Shown here one piece after another: positions 1 through 7,772 of a stretch of 32,861 nucleotides of DNA. The DNA is from Chloroflexota bacterium (GTDB lineage Bacteria; Chloroflexota; UBA11872), in contig JAPPLN010000089.1 in assembly GCA_028874175.1 (NCBI GenBank), forward strand, positions 1 through 32,861, in the 5' to 3' direction. A model generated the notes under the pieces. It was not told the origin of the DNA. It searched no databases and worked only from the letters and a program-made list of their open reading frames with translations. The translations under genes were made by a program, and so were the position numbers. Numbering within the stretch: the first letter of the stretch is position 1; the number at the start of each line of letters is the position of its first letter.

Positions 1-95
1 CCCCCCCCCCCCCCCCCCCCCCCCCCCACCAAAACCCCCCCCCCCCCGCCCCCCCGCCCCCCCCCCCCCCCGGCGGGCGCCCCCCCCCCCCCCCC
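1..95. repeat. poly-C low-complexity tract
   Basis: The first 95 bases are almost only C, broken by one A at 28, four A at 31-34 and seven scattered G. The complementary strand is a long G-run that could fold into G-quadruplexes. It lies at the window edge, so a contig-end or sequencing artefact is as likely as real DNA. No reading frame here is convincing. Confidence 0.8.
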
Positions 96-158
96 ACAGC
101 TCCCCCCTTCACCCCCCACCGATTCCCACCCCCGGCCCGCCGCGTGGATCCAGCGTCT

Positions 159-176
159 CCGCCGGAATGCGGTGAG
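159..176. repeat. 18-nt direct repeat, copy 1
   Basis: The 18-mer CCGCCGGAATGCGGTGAG is repeated exactly at 243-260. It contains a CCGC/GCGG inverted repeat. Two exact copies 84 nt apart in an intergenic region suggest a dispersed intergenic repeat family rather than chance. Confidence 0.6.
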
Positions 177-209
177 ACGTCCTCTGCTGCAAGTCCCGCC
201 GCTCTTCAC

Positions 210-227
210 CCTCTCCAAGGGGAGAGG
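210..227. repeat. short perfect inverted repeat
   Basis: A 7-bp stem (CCTCTCC with GGAGAGG) encloses the loop AAGG, between the two 18-mer repeats. Hairpins of this CTCTCC-GGAGAG form recur as intergenic repeats in several bacterial genomes. With no following T run it is unlikely to be an intrinsic terminator. Confidence 0.45.
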
Positions 228-242
228 CAGCCTCCGGCGTCC

Positions 243-260
243 CCGCCGGAATGCGGTGAG
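243..260. repeat. 18-nt direct repeat, copy 2
   Basis: Exact second copy of the 18-mer at 159-176, in the same orientation. The two copies bracket the 210-227 hairpin, so the whole may be one composite intergenic element. Confidence 0.6.
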
Positions 261-518
261 GGGTCTTCCGCGCACCCCCAACCGCCAAACCACCCCTCTC
301 CAGCCACCCTCCCAAATCACCAAAAAAGCGCCCCAAATCACCTCAAGAGTTTTTTGGAAAAAACTCTTAATGCGCGCGAGGCCCCCACTTCACCGCCCCA
401 CAACCGCCCGTCCCACGTCAGTCCAATCGCCCCAACTCTCCGACCCACTCAGCGCACCGCCCGCCAGCCACTCCCCCTCCGACCGTTACACTCACACCTC
501 GAACTCCGAAGGCTCCCT

Positions 519-524
519 AAGGAT
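519..524 (+). promoter_or_regulatory. ribosome binding site for the aldehyde dehydrogenase
   Basis: TAAGGA lies 6 nt before ATG 531 and decides between this start and the long upstream open frame. Confidence 0.6.
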
Positions 525-530
525 TCACTG

Positions 531-1985
531 ATGGCCGTCGCAACCACCGCTCCCCCGACTGAGCGCGCACTGATCCTGGGCGGCCGGCCCGTCCAAACCG
601 GCAACCTGCTCGAAGTCCGCCGCCCCTACGACGACACCGTGGCCGCCGTCGTCCACCGCGCCACGCCCGAGGTCGCCGAGCAAGCCGTCCAGCTGGCCGT
701 CGACACCTTCCACAGCGTCACCCGCGCCATCCCCGCCCACCGCCGCGCCGAGCTGCTCCACCGCCTGGCCGACCTGGTCGAAGCCAACCGCGAGCGCCTG
801 ATCGCCGAGGACATCGACGAAACCGGCAAGCTCCGCAGCGAGGCTCACGGCGAAATCGACCGCACCGTCGCCACCCTCCACTGCGCCGCCGAGGAAGCCC
901 TCCGCATCCCCGGCGAAATCCTGACCCTGGATGCCGTCCCCACCGGCGTCGACCGCACCGGCCGAGTCCAGCGCTTCCCGATTGGCCCCATCCTGGGCAT
1001 CACCCCGTTCAACTTCCCGCTGCTGCTGGCCGCCCACAAGCTCGGCCCCGCCTTCGCCGCCGGCAACAGCATCGTCATCAAGCCCGCCAGCAAGACCCCC
1101 CTCACCACCCTCAGCCTGGCCGAACTCGCCAGCGAAGCCGGCTTCCCCGACGGCTCGGTCTCCGTCCTGCCCATGGCCGGCGCCCAGGCCGAAACGCTGG
1201 TCCGCGACGACCGCTTCAAGGTCGTCACCTTCACCGGCAGCGCCGAGGTCGGCTGGGGCATCAAGGCCAACGCCGGCCTCAAGCGCGTCACCCTTGAGCT
1301 CGGCGGCAATGGCGCCCTCATCGTCCACAACGACGCCGATATCAACGCCGTCGCCGCCCGTATCCCCTTCGGCGGCTTCCTCTACAGCGGCCAGAACTGC
1401 ATTTCCGTCCAGCGCGTCTACGTCCACCGCGACGTGCACGACGCTTTCGTCAACGCCGTCCTGCCGCTGCTCGACGATCTCAAGCCCGGCGACCCCAACG
1501 ACCTCGAGACCACCCTCTGCCCCATGATCGACGCCGACGCCGTCACGCGCATCATGTCCTGGCTCGACGAGGCCCAGGCCGCCGGCGCCACCATCGTCAC
1601 CGGCGGCAGCGCCGACGGCCCCTTCATCGAACCCACCATCGTCTCCAACGCCGACAACGGCATGAAGATCGTGCGCGACGAAGTCTTCGGCCCCGTCATC
1701 GCCGTCATCGCCTACGACTCGATCGACGAAGCCATCGACCTCGTCAACGACTCCGACTACGGCCTGCAAGCCGGAATCTTCACCAACGACATCCGCATCA
1801 TCGAACGCGCCTACCGCGACATCGAGGTCGGCGGCCTGATCGTCAACGACACCAACCGCTGGCGGGTGGATCACATGCCCTACGGCGGCGTCAAGCGATC
1901 CGGCTTCGGCCGCGAGGGCCTCAAGTACGCGATCGAGGAAATGACCGAGCCCAAGCTGCTGGTCGTGAACCTGGAGGACAACTAA
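531..1985 (+). CDS. NAD(P)-dependent aldehyde dehydrogenase
   Basis: A 484-residue cytosolic aldehyde dehydrogenase oxidising an aldehyde to its acid (or acyl-CoA). The transition-state Asn is N161 in ITPFNFP, the general base is E256 in LELGG, and the catalytic Cys is C290 in SGQNC. The 34-residue Glu-to-Cys spacing matches the family. The frame is open back to 144, but ATG 531 is preferred: it has a TAAGGA site about 6 nt upstream, gives the normal family length, and family similarity begins there. The next gene, a CitE/malyl-CoA-lyase-like protein, starts 50 nt downstream and is probably cotranscribed, so the substrate may be an aldehyde released or consumed near that aldol/Claisen step. 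Substrate class (succinate, malonate or lactaldehyde semialdehydes) cannot be read from sequence. Confidence 0.93.
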   Translation: MAVATTAPPTERALILGGRPVQTGNLLEVRRPYDDTVAAVVHRATPEVAEQAVQLAVDTFHSVTRAIPAHRRAELLHRLADLVEANRERLIAEDIDETGKLRSEAHGEIDRTVATLHCAAEEALRIPGEILTLDAVPTGVDRTGRVQRFPIGPILGITPFNFPLLLAAHKLGPAFAAGNSIVIKPASKTPLTTLSLAELASEAGFPDGSVSVLPMAGAQAETLVRDDRFKVVTFTGSAEVGWGIKANAGLKRVTLELGGNGALIVHNDADINAVAARIPFGGFLYSGQNCISVQRVYVHRDVHDAFVNAVLPLLDDLKPGDPNDLETTLCPMIDADAVTRIMSWLDEAQAAGATIVTGGSADGPFIEPTIVSNADNGMKIVRDEVFGPVIAVIAYDSIDEAIDLVNDSDYGLQAGIFTNDIRIIERAYRDIEVGGLIVNDTNRWRVDHMPYGGVKRSGFGREGLKYAIEEMTEPKLLVVNLEDN

Positions 1986-1986
1986 G

Positions 1987-2003
1987 CCCGGCCCGACGCC
2001 GGG
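1987..2003 (+). promoter_or_regulatory. intercistronic hairpin
   Basis: A perfect 6-bp stem (CCCGGC with GCCGGG, loop CCGAC) sits directly after the aldehyde dehydrogenase stop and before the strong ribosome site of the next gene. It lacks a T run, so it is more likely an mRNA-stabilising or processing hairpin within an operon than a terminator. Function is inferred. Confidence 0.35.
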
Positions 2004-2035
2004 ACCTTGCCGTAATCCCTGAGGAGGGAAACCTG

Positions 2036-2935
2036 ATGGAACTTCGCCGCGTTCAGCTCGCCAGTCCCGGATCCAACCTGCGCATGCTCGAGCGCGGCAG
2101 CCAGAGCAACGCCGACCACGTCTTCCTCGACCTCGAGGACAGCGTGGCCCCCAACCAGAAGGTCGAAGCGCGGCAGATCGTGGTCCAGGCCCTCAAGGAC
2201 TTCGACTGGTCCGGCAAGATCGCCTGCGTCCGCGTCAACGGCATCGACACCGAGTGGTTCTACGGCGACGTGATCGAAGTCGTCGAAGGCGCCGGCCAGC
2301 ACGTCGACACCATCATGCTGCCCAAGGCCAACCGGCCCGACGACGTCTACATGCTCGACATGCTGCTGACCCAGATCGAGATGCACCGCGGGCTGGAAGT
2401 CGGCCGCATTGGCATCGAGGCCCAGATCGAAATGGCCGAAGGCATGATGAACGTCAACCAGGTCGCCTTCGCCAGCCCCCGCCTCAAGTCCCTGATCTTC
2501 GGCCCCGGCGACTACTCCGCCAGCGTCCAGGCCCGCGGCCTTTCCATCGGCGCCAGCGAGCGCTACCCCGGCCACGTCTGGCACTACGCCATCCACCGCA
2601 TCGTCGTCGCCGCCCGCGCCGCCGGCCTCCAGGTCACCGACGGCCCCTTCGCCGACTACCGCAACCTGGAGGGCTACCGCCAGTCCTGCGAAATGGCCCT
2701 GGCCCTCGGCTGCGACGGCAAATGGGCCGTCCACCCCGGCCAGATCGACGTGGCCATTGATGTCTTCTCGCCCTCGAGCGCCGACGTCGACAAGGCCCGC
2801 CGCATCATGGTCGAGTACAAGCAGGCTCTAGCCGACGGCCTCGGCGCCATCGCCATCGACGGCGACATGGTCGACGCCGCCACCCTCAAAATGGCCGAAA
2901 TCGTCTCCGCCAAAGCCGACGCCGCAGGCCTATAG
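2036..2935 (+). CDS. HpcH/HpaI aldolase / CitE-like (malyl-CoA-lyase-type) enzyme
   Basis: A 299-residue TIM-barrel lyase of the citrate lyase beta / malyl-CoA lyase superfamily. These Mg-dependent enzymes cleave or form C-C bonds between an acyl-CoA or pyruvate enolate and an aldehyde or oxoacid. Visible motifs: LDLEDSVAP (31-39), R66 in CVRVNG, K97 in MLPKAN, IEAQIEMAEG (127-136), FGPGDYSAS with D159, and C-terminal CDGKWAVHPGQI. The last motif and the length favour a malyl-CoA lyase / CitE-like protein over a short HpaI aldolase. GAGGAGGGAA 6 nt before ATG 2036 is a strong ribosome site. It follows the aldehyde dehydrogenase by 50 nt, suggesting linked steps such as lyase product followed by aldehyde oxidation. 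The exact substrate is unknown. Confidence 0.88.
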   Translation: MELRRVQLASPGSNLRMLERGSQSNADHVFLDLEDSVAPNQKVEARQIVVQALKDFDWSGKIACVRVNGIDTEWFYGDVIEVVEGAGQHVDTIMLPKANRPDDVYMLDMLLTQIEMHRGLEVGRIGIEAQIEMAEGMMNVNQVAFASPRLKSLIFGPGDYSASVQARGLSIGASERYPGHVWHYAIHRIVVAARAAGLQVTDGPFADYRNLEGYRQSCEMALALGCDGKWAVHPGQIDVAIDVFSPSSADVDKARRIMVEYKQALADGLGAIAIDGDMVDAATLKMAEIVSAKADAAGL

Positions 2936-2954
2936 CTAACAATTCGGAGGACCC

Positions 2955-2973
2955 GGCGCTAGCGCACAGCGCC
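2955..2973. terminator. possible bidirectional hairpin between convergent genes
   Basis: GGCGCT pairs with AGCGCC around a 7-nt loop, between the convergent stops at 2935 and 2973; its right arm touches the minus-strand stop codon. No U tract follows on either strand, so termination is only a guess from position. Confidence 0.3.
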
Positions 2974-3242
2974 TACGGGGTGCCCTCCCGAATGGCGGCA
3001 ATTGCCGCCAGCAATTCGCGTCGTTCCTCGATCCGGGCCTGCCGTTCCGCTGCATGCAGCGCCTCGTGCGCCAGGCGGTCAGCGTCGATGGCAGCACGGA
3101 CGGCCCGGATGTCGGCTCGCAGTTCCGTGTCCACGGCGCGAAGCTCGGCGCGCATGTCGCGCCAGAGCGCCACGATAAGGCCGGCCAGCCCGACACCGAC
3201 CGTCAAAACGGTCACAAGCATCGCAAGCAGTTCCGCGCTCAC
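2973..3242 (-). CDS. small membrane protein with coiled-coil tail (hypothetical)
   Basis: About 89 residues from a GTG at 3242. An N-terminal hydrophobic segment (LLAMLVTVLTVGVGLAGLIV) is followed by a charged heptad-like helix rich in Arg, Glu, Asp and Ala. Short proteins with one membrane helix and a coiled coil are common hypothetical families in high-GC bacteria; no function is known. The frame is open to an ATG at 3347, but that would add a polar stretch before the membrane segment. An internal ATG at 3221 would cut into the helix. No strong ribosome site picks between them. It sits downstream of GH4 in the same direction. Confidence 0.5.
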   Translation of the reverse strand: MSAELLAMLVTVLTVGVGLAGLIVALWRDMRAELRAVDTELRADIRAVRAAIDADRLAHEALHAAERQARIEERRELLAAIAAIREGTP

Positions 3243-3368
3243 AATGGACCCGGCAGTTTCGTCCGAGCGGCCTGCGCTACGACCATCGGCATGGGCAAGC
3301 AACCTCCCTTGGAGTGCCGCCCAATCACTGCCGAAATCGTACCTCACCCCGGCGCAAACGGGCCCTGA

Positions 3369-4847
3369 TCAGCGCCGCTGTCCCACCGGCATTGGCGGCC
3401 GTTCGTCGGCCTTCCGGATCTCCTCCAGCGAGCGCACGCGCTTGCGCGCCGCGCCCTTCCAATCCCGCGTCCTTACGTCCGTCGGTGCTTGCAGCCGATC
3501 CGCCGCCCTCGGAATCTCATCCGCGTACTGCGGCAGCCACTCGGCCTGCGCCACCAGCATCTCGTCGGTCATGCGCCAGACCTCGGGCGGGTTGCAGACG
3601 GCTCCCACCAGAGGGTCATGCAGCATCGCCTGCTTCAGCAGCGTCGCGTCGCCGGTCGCGGCGGCGCGAGCGCCCATCCGCTGGACGTCGATTGAGGCGG
3701 TACAGGTGGCTGCGCAGGCCAGCGGCAGGTCGCCGACTCGAGGGATGTGGATGCCCAGCGCGTCCACGTAGCCCGGCACTTCCACGATCGCGTCGTCGGC
3801 CAGGTTGCTGATCGCGCCGTTATTACGCACGTTGAAGAAGCCGCGATAGGGGCGGCCGGTTTCGAGGGCTTCGATGATGCGACTCCCGCGCTCGTCGGAC
3901 CGATCATCTGAGCTGATCGGCGGGTCATCCGCCGCCATCCACTCGGGAAAGTCCGTTTCGAACCAATTGCGCTTTTCCGTGCTGACGCGCAGGTAACCGC
4001 CGGTTTCGCCGTTGCCCCAGCTGGCCATGTCAATCCAGCGCTCGATCTCTTCCGGCCGCTTCCGGTACCACGGCAGGTATTCGGATAGATGGCCGTTCGA
4101 CTCGGTCGAGTAGTAGCCAAACCGCCGCAACACGTCGATGCGCACCTTTTCGGTATTCGAGAAGGTCGGGTGCGCTTCGAAGGCCGCCAGCAACTCCGCG
4201 CTTCCAATCTGCCGGCCCCGGTGCTCGATTCGCGTGTACCAGGTCTGGTGGTTGATGCCGGCGCAGACGATATCCACGTCCTCGCGACGCTCCGCGCCCA
4301 GCACCTCGGATATCTGATTCCAGCCGTGCTCGATCCCGTGGCACAGCCCCACCACATTCACGCCGTGGTCCAGCAGCGCCCAGCAGTTCATGGCCATCGG
4401 GTTGGCGTAGTTCAGCAGCAACGCGCCCGGCTTGGCCACATCCAGGATGTCGTCACCAAACGCCAGGAGCTGCGGGATTGTGCGCTGGGCATACATGATT
4501 CCGCCCGCGCAGATCGTGTCCCCAACACATTGGTCCACGCCGTATTTCAGCGGGATCTCCACGTCCAGCTTGAATCCGTCCAGCCCGCCCACGCGCACGC
4601 AGCAGATCACGTAGTCGGCATCGCGAAAGGCGCGGCGTCGATCGGTGGTGGCTGAAACCTGGGCCGGCAGCTGGTTGGTGCGGATGTCCTTCTGACAGAG
4701 CTGCGTCACCAGGTCCAGGTTGGGACGCGAGATGTCGGTTAGCGCAAAGTGCGTGTCCTGCAACTCCGGCACCGACAGGATGTCGCGCATCAGGCGACGC
4801 GTGAACCCCACGCTCCCAGCGCCGATCACCGCGATCTTCAAGGCCAT
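3369..4847 (-). CDS. GH4 family NAD-dependent glycosidase (alpha-galactosidase/alpha-glucosidase type)
   Basis: A 492-residue GH4 enzyme. GH4 members use NAD+ and a divalent metal (usually Mn) to oxidise C3 of the sugar, eliminate the aglycone and reduce back. Seen here: the Rossmann start VIGAGSVGFTRRL (7-19), GDTICAGGIM around D110, NYANPMAMN (146-154), C169-H170 in GLCHG and N199-H200 in AGINH. C169 and H200 are the expected metal ligands. The pattern GGIM-x4-RTIP and NPMAMN resembles melibiase MelA rather than 6-phospho-glucosidases, but substrate and anomer preference are not certain. It starts 9 nt after the Gfo/Idh oxidoreductase stop, so the two are surely cotranscribed. No transporter or PTS gene is adjacent, and no signal peptide is present, so the substrate is imported first. 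Confidence 0.9.
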   Translation of the reverse strand: MALKIAVIGAGSVGFTRRLMRDILSVPELQDTHFALTDISRPNLDLVTQLCQKDIRTNQLPAQVSATTDRRRAFRDADYVICCVRVGGLDGFKLDVEIPLKYGVDQCVGDTICAGGIMYAQRTIPQLLAFGDDILDVAKPGALLLNYANPMAMNCWALLDHGVNVVGLCHGIEHGWNQISEVLGAERREDVDIVCAGINHQTWYTRIEHRGRQIGSAELLAAFEAHPTFSNTEKVRIDVLRRFGYYSTESNGHLSEYLPWYRKRPEEIERWIDMASWGNGETGGYLRVSTEKRNWFETDFPEWMAADDPPISSDDRSDERGSRIIEALETGRPYRGFFNVRNNGAISNLADDAIVEVPGYVDALGIHIPRVGDLPLACAATCTASIDVQRMGARAAATGDATLLKQAMLHDPLVGAVCNPPEVWRMTDEMLVAQAEWLPQYADEIPRAADRLQAPTDVRTRDWKGAARKRVRSLEEIRKADERPPMPVGQRR

Positions 4848-4856
4848 GCCGCGGAC

Positions 4857-5834
4857 CTACGACTTCAGCGGCTGGCCGGTCGGATCGAGCTGCCCAATCT
4901 CCTCCAACAGCCGCACGGAGTGAATCACGTCGTGGATGTTGGTCAGCGGCTGCCGGCCTTCCGCGACGGCGTTCAGGAAGTCCGCGTGCAACGCGTCGAC
5001 CCCGTCGTCCAGCGCCCCGCCGGGATGGCCCGGAATCGGCTGGCCCTCGATGATCTCCGGCTCCGGCCGGTTGTCGGCGTAGATCTGCCCATGGATCGGC
5101 GGCAGCAGATAGGCGCTGACCCCGTTACCGTGCATCTCGATCCGGTAATGCCGCGCTCCGGCGTGGCCGGTTACCGAGTGCACCGCCACGGCCCCGCTGG
5201 TGAAGTGGATGATGGAGTTGTAGGTGTTCATCCAGCCCGTGTAAGTGTCGTCGCCACGGGTCAGCACCTGGTCCCAGGTCCCCCCGCAGAGCCAGCGCAG
5301 CCAGTCCACCATGTGAATGTCTTGCTCGTAGAGCCGGTTAAGCTCCCGACCACCCTGGTCATTTTCGATCAGGTTCTTGCTCATGCCCGCGCTGGCCAGC
5401 ATTACAGGGCCATTCGCTTCGACCCGCGCGCGGGCGGCCCGGATCATCGGCGTCCAGCGGCGTTGCAGGCCCACGCAGACGATGCGATTGTTGGCTTCCG
5501 CCGCCGCCGCGATCTTCTCCGCGTCCGCCGATCCAACCCCAGGCGGCTTCTCGACGAAGAGATGTGCGCCGGACGCCAAAACCTCAACCGCAATATCGGC
5601 AATGTCCGGCGGACGCGTGACGGCATAAACGACCTCGGGGGTCTCGCGCTCCAGCATCTCCCGGAAGTCGCTGTAGCGGCCCTCGATGTCGTACTGGTCG
5701 GCGGTCGTCGCGAGCCGGTCCTCGTCCAGCTCGCACATCGCCGTCAGTTCGACTCGTCGATGGGCTCGATCGATCGCTGGATAGTGCGCGCTGGTGGCCC
5801 TGCCGCCGGCGCCAATAAACGCTGCGCGAACCAT
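4857..5834 (-). CDS. Gfo/Idh/MocA family oxidoreductase
   Basis: A 325-residue NAD(P)-dependent sugar or inositol dehydrogenase-type protein. It has an N-terminal Rossmann motif FIGAGGR (6-12), the signature EKPPG with K96, and a D-x2-H-x2-D segment (EQDIHMVDWL) in the second domain where the catalytic His lies in this family. GGAGGGG just before ATG 5834 is a strong ribosome site. It is first in a two-gene unit with GH4. Family members interconvert hydroxyl and keto groups on sugars, and several oxidise the C3-OH of glycosides, which would match GH4 chemistry. The specific reaction is inferred, not shown. Confidence 0.88.
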   Translation of the reverse strand: MVRAAFIGAGGRATSAHYPAIDRAHRRVELTAMCELDEDRLATTADQYDIEGRYSDFREMLERETPEVVYAVTRPPDIADIAVEVLASGAHLFVEKPPGVGSADAEKIAAAAEANNRIVCVGLQRRWTPMIRAARARVEANGPVMLASAGMSKNLIENDQGGRELNRLYEQDIHMVDWLRWLCGGTWDQVLTRGDDTYTGWMNTYNSIIHFTSGAVAVHSVTGHAGARHYRIEMHGNGVSAYLLPPIHGQIYADNRPEPEIIEGQPIPGHPGGALDDGVDALHADFLNAVAEGRQPLTNIHDVIHSVRLLEEIGQLDPTGQPLKS

Positions 5835-5933
5835 GGTCCCCTCCAGACGGTGCCGCCGTAGGGCCAGTCTAGCCGTCGGTCGGCCAGCTACGAGTGTCTC
5901 GCGAGGCCGGCGCCGGTACGCCGGCCGAACAAG

Positions 5934-6299
5934 CTACATCGGCTCTTTCTTCAACAGGCCGATGATGTGCCCCTCCGGGTCGGCAAAGTGGCCGATGGTG
6001 ACGCCCTCCATGACATTGGTCTCGGGCATCAGGATGCTGCCGCCCAGGCCGGCCGCCTTTTCCAGGGTCGCGGTGACGTCCTCGACTTCCACGTAGAACG
6101 TGACGAACCCGGCCGAGCCATCAAACGTCTGGCCGATGCCGCCGCCAATGCTGTTAGGGCACTCGGGATCCTGATTCACCAGTCCGTAACCCATCGGGTT
6201 GTCGGTCAGGACCTCCCAGTCAAAGAGGTCGCCAAAGAACTTGTGCAGCGCCGGGCCGTCCTTGCCGTTGACCTCCCAGTGCACCACGGGGTTTGCCAT
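5934..6299 (-). CDS. VOC family (glyoxalase/bleomycin-resistance fold) protein
   Basis: A 121-residue single VOC unit. The N-terminal VVHWEVNGKDGPALHKFFGD and the C-terminal IGHFADPEGHIIGLLK are typical of glyoxalase-like proteins, with the metal-position acids and His of the DPEGH motif visible. ATG 6299 is chosen over the longer frame because AAGGAA lies 7 nt upstream and family similarity starts at MANPVVHWE. It is divergent from another VOC gene at 6448 across a 148-nt shared region. The substrate is unknown; such proteins may act in dioxygenation, isomerisation or sequestration. Confidence 0.85.
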   Translation of the reverse strand: MANPVVHWEVNGKDGPALHKFFGDLFDWEVLTDNPMGYGLVNQDPECPNSIGGGIGQTFDGSAGFVTFYVEVEDVTATLEKAAGLGGSILMPETNVMEGVTIGHFADPEGHIIGLLKKEPM

Positions 6300-6447
6300 T
6301 TGCCTGTTCCTTATCTTCCGCGCGATGCGCAAGGTTGCCCGCCGCGTGTTTGTCAAACCGTCACAAACCTTCCTGAGCCCGCTCCTTGTCCGTGGCATAA
6401 GCTGCGCGTCTGATATCCCAAGTTCCAGCGAACCCTGGGGGACTGCA

Positions 6448-6825
6448 ATGAAGGTTCTTGGTGTCGATTACGTCTATTTCCCCGTTTCCGACCTCGAAAA
6501 GGCCACCGCCTTCTACCGCGACGTACTGGGCCTAACGCCCCTTTTCAGCGTAGGCGGCATGTGGGGTGAACTGCAGGCCGGCGATACGACCGTTGCGCTG
6601 CATATGGAGGACAACGCCGAAATCGCGGCGCCCGACGCCGGAATGCGCCCGTCCACGGCATTTGCCTGTGAAGACGTCGCCGCCATGGCCGAGCGAGTTC
6701 AGGAAGCGGGCGGCAGCGTCGCCATGGAGCCCTTCGAAAGCGGCACCTGCACGATTGCAATCGTCACCGATCTGGACGGCAACCCCGTCATGCTGCACCG
6801 GCGCGACGACGGCACCGTCGGGTAG
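6448..6825 (+). CDS. VOC family protein (glyoxalase-like)
   Basis: A 125-residue VOC-fold protein. The start MKVLGVDYVYFPVSDLEKATAF gives the first beta-alpha unit (VSDLEKATAFYRDVLGL), and DLDGNPVML gives the closing strand. ATG 6448 has CTGGGGGA upstream at good spacing and gives a standard length; the open frame back to 6199 overlaps the divergent VOC gene and is discarded. It is not a close copy of its divergent neighbour, so the pair is not a recent duplication. Function is unassigned. Confidence 0.85.
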   Translation: MKVLGVDYVYFPVSDLEKATAFYRDVLGLTPLFSVGGMWGELQAGDTTVALHMEDNAEIAAPDAGMRPSTAFACEDVAAMAERVQEAGGSVAMEPFESGTCTIAIVTDLDGNPVMLHRRDDGTVG

Positions 6826-6852
6826 CCAGGCGCCCCGGCGGCATTGAGCGTC

Positions 6853-7650
6853 TTACGCCAGCGCGGCCGCTCCTGGAGGCAGCAGGTGCCGAACCTGCGG
6901 CTGCACCTCACCGGGCAGTTTCAAGAACACATCTTCCGGCAGGTCATCGATCCTCGACTTGTGATAGGCGGGGTCGTATTCCTGTGAACTCGTCCGCGTC
7001 GGGTTGAGATTCAGCCACCAGGCGGCGTAGCGAATCACCACGGCCACCCGGTCCTCATCCGTCAGGTTCGGCGACACGGCGTGCCAGACGCGGCTGTCCA
7101 CGATGCCCACCGACCCGGCTGAACCGAGCAACCGTTCCTCGTCGCCGCGCGGTGTCATCGCGTCGCCGTAGGGTCCGCCGTCACGCGGGTGATCGTGCAG
7201 CTTGTGGCTGCCCGGCACGATGATCGTGGCCCCGTTTTCAACCTTGAAGTCCGTCAACATCCAGAACGTCGTGAAGTGCAACGGAATATCGGGATACGGT
7301 GCCGGGATCCGCGTGTTGTGTTCCTGGTTATACGGCCAGTCGGCATGCCACACGTCCCGCTGGCGTCCCGGCCCGGTCACGAATCCCGTGAAGAACGACA
7401 GTCGAAAGCCCGGGCCCAGCGTGGCGTCCAGCACCGCCGTCAGCCGCGGCTCCGCCAGGTACGGCGCCAGGTCCTGGTTGATCCGCAAGAGGTTGGACGT
7501 CTTGCCCAGCGCCGGGATGTCGATGTCGTTATTGGCCATGATGTCGTCCCGAACCCGGTCACGGATTCCGGGCACCTCATTCGGCGGAATCACGCCTTCA
7601 ATCAGTGTGACGCCGCGCTCGAGCAGTTCGTCGGCATGAGAATCAGACAT
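6853..7650 (-). CDS. phytanoyl-CoA dioxygenase (PhyH) family protein
   Basis: A 265-residue Fe(II)/2-oxoglutarate-dependent dioxygenase. The metal triad is visible as H102 and D104 in WHADWPY and H190 in SRVWHAVSPN, and the 2-oxoglutarate-binding Arg is probably R201 in DRVAVV. Length matches PhyH-like proteins that hydroxylate small molecules. The gene is convergent with the upstream VOC gene and divergent from an amidase at 7773, so a shared 122-nt region may control both. The substrate is not predictable. No strong Shine-Dalgarno precedes ATG 7650. Confidence 0.88.
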   Translation of the reverse strand: MSDSHADELLERGVTLIEGVIPPNEVPGIRDRVRDDIMANNDIDIPALGKTSNLLRINQDLAPYLAEPRLTAVLDATLGPGFRLSFFTGFVTGPGRQRDVWHADWPYNQEHNTRIPAPYPDIPLHFTTFWMLTDFKVENGATIIVPGSHKLHDHPRDGGPYGDAMTPRGDEERLLGSAGSVGIVDSRVWHAVSPNLTDEDRVAVVIRYAAWWLNLNPTRTSSQEYDPAYHKSRIDDLPEDVFLKLPGEVQPQVRHLLPPGAAALA

Positions 7651-7772
7651 GGGGCTTCGGATCCGCAGGCTTCGGCGGTCTCATTCTGGCACTCGTCCGC
7701 TCCTCGGAAAAACAACAGCAGCCGGCTGATACCGTAGGCGGCGGTTCGCTGGATGCGGAGAGCGTGACCGTT

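Larger units (their letters stand above)
96..530. other. gene-free leader upstream of the aldehyde dehydrogenase
   Basis: No coding signal is seen, although the downstream reading frame stays open back to 144. Its translation here is proline/serine-rich and unlike the family. The interval holds the short direct repeats at 159-176 and 243-260, an inverted repeat at 210-227, and pyrimidine-rich DNA. The gene's promoter must lie here but no clear sigma-70 pair is visible. Confidence 0.5.

Noticed and set aside
525..1874. 449-residue open frame antisense to the aldehyde dehydrogenase
   Set aside because: Gly/Asp/Val-rich shadow of a GC-rich gene; the plus-strand frame has all family catalytic residues.
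4749..5861. 370-residue plus-strand frame opposite the Gfo/Idh gene
   Set aside because: Arg/Val/His-rich translation with no motifs; the minus strand encodes a clear oxidoreductase.
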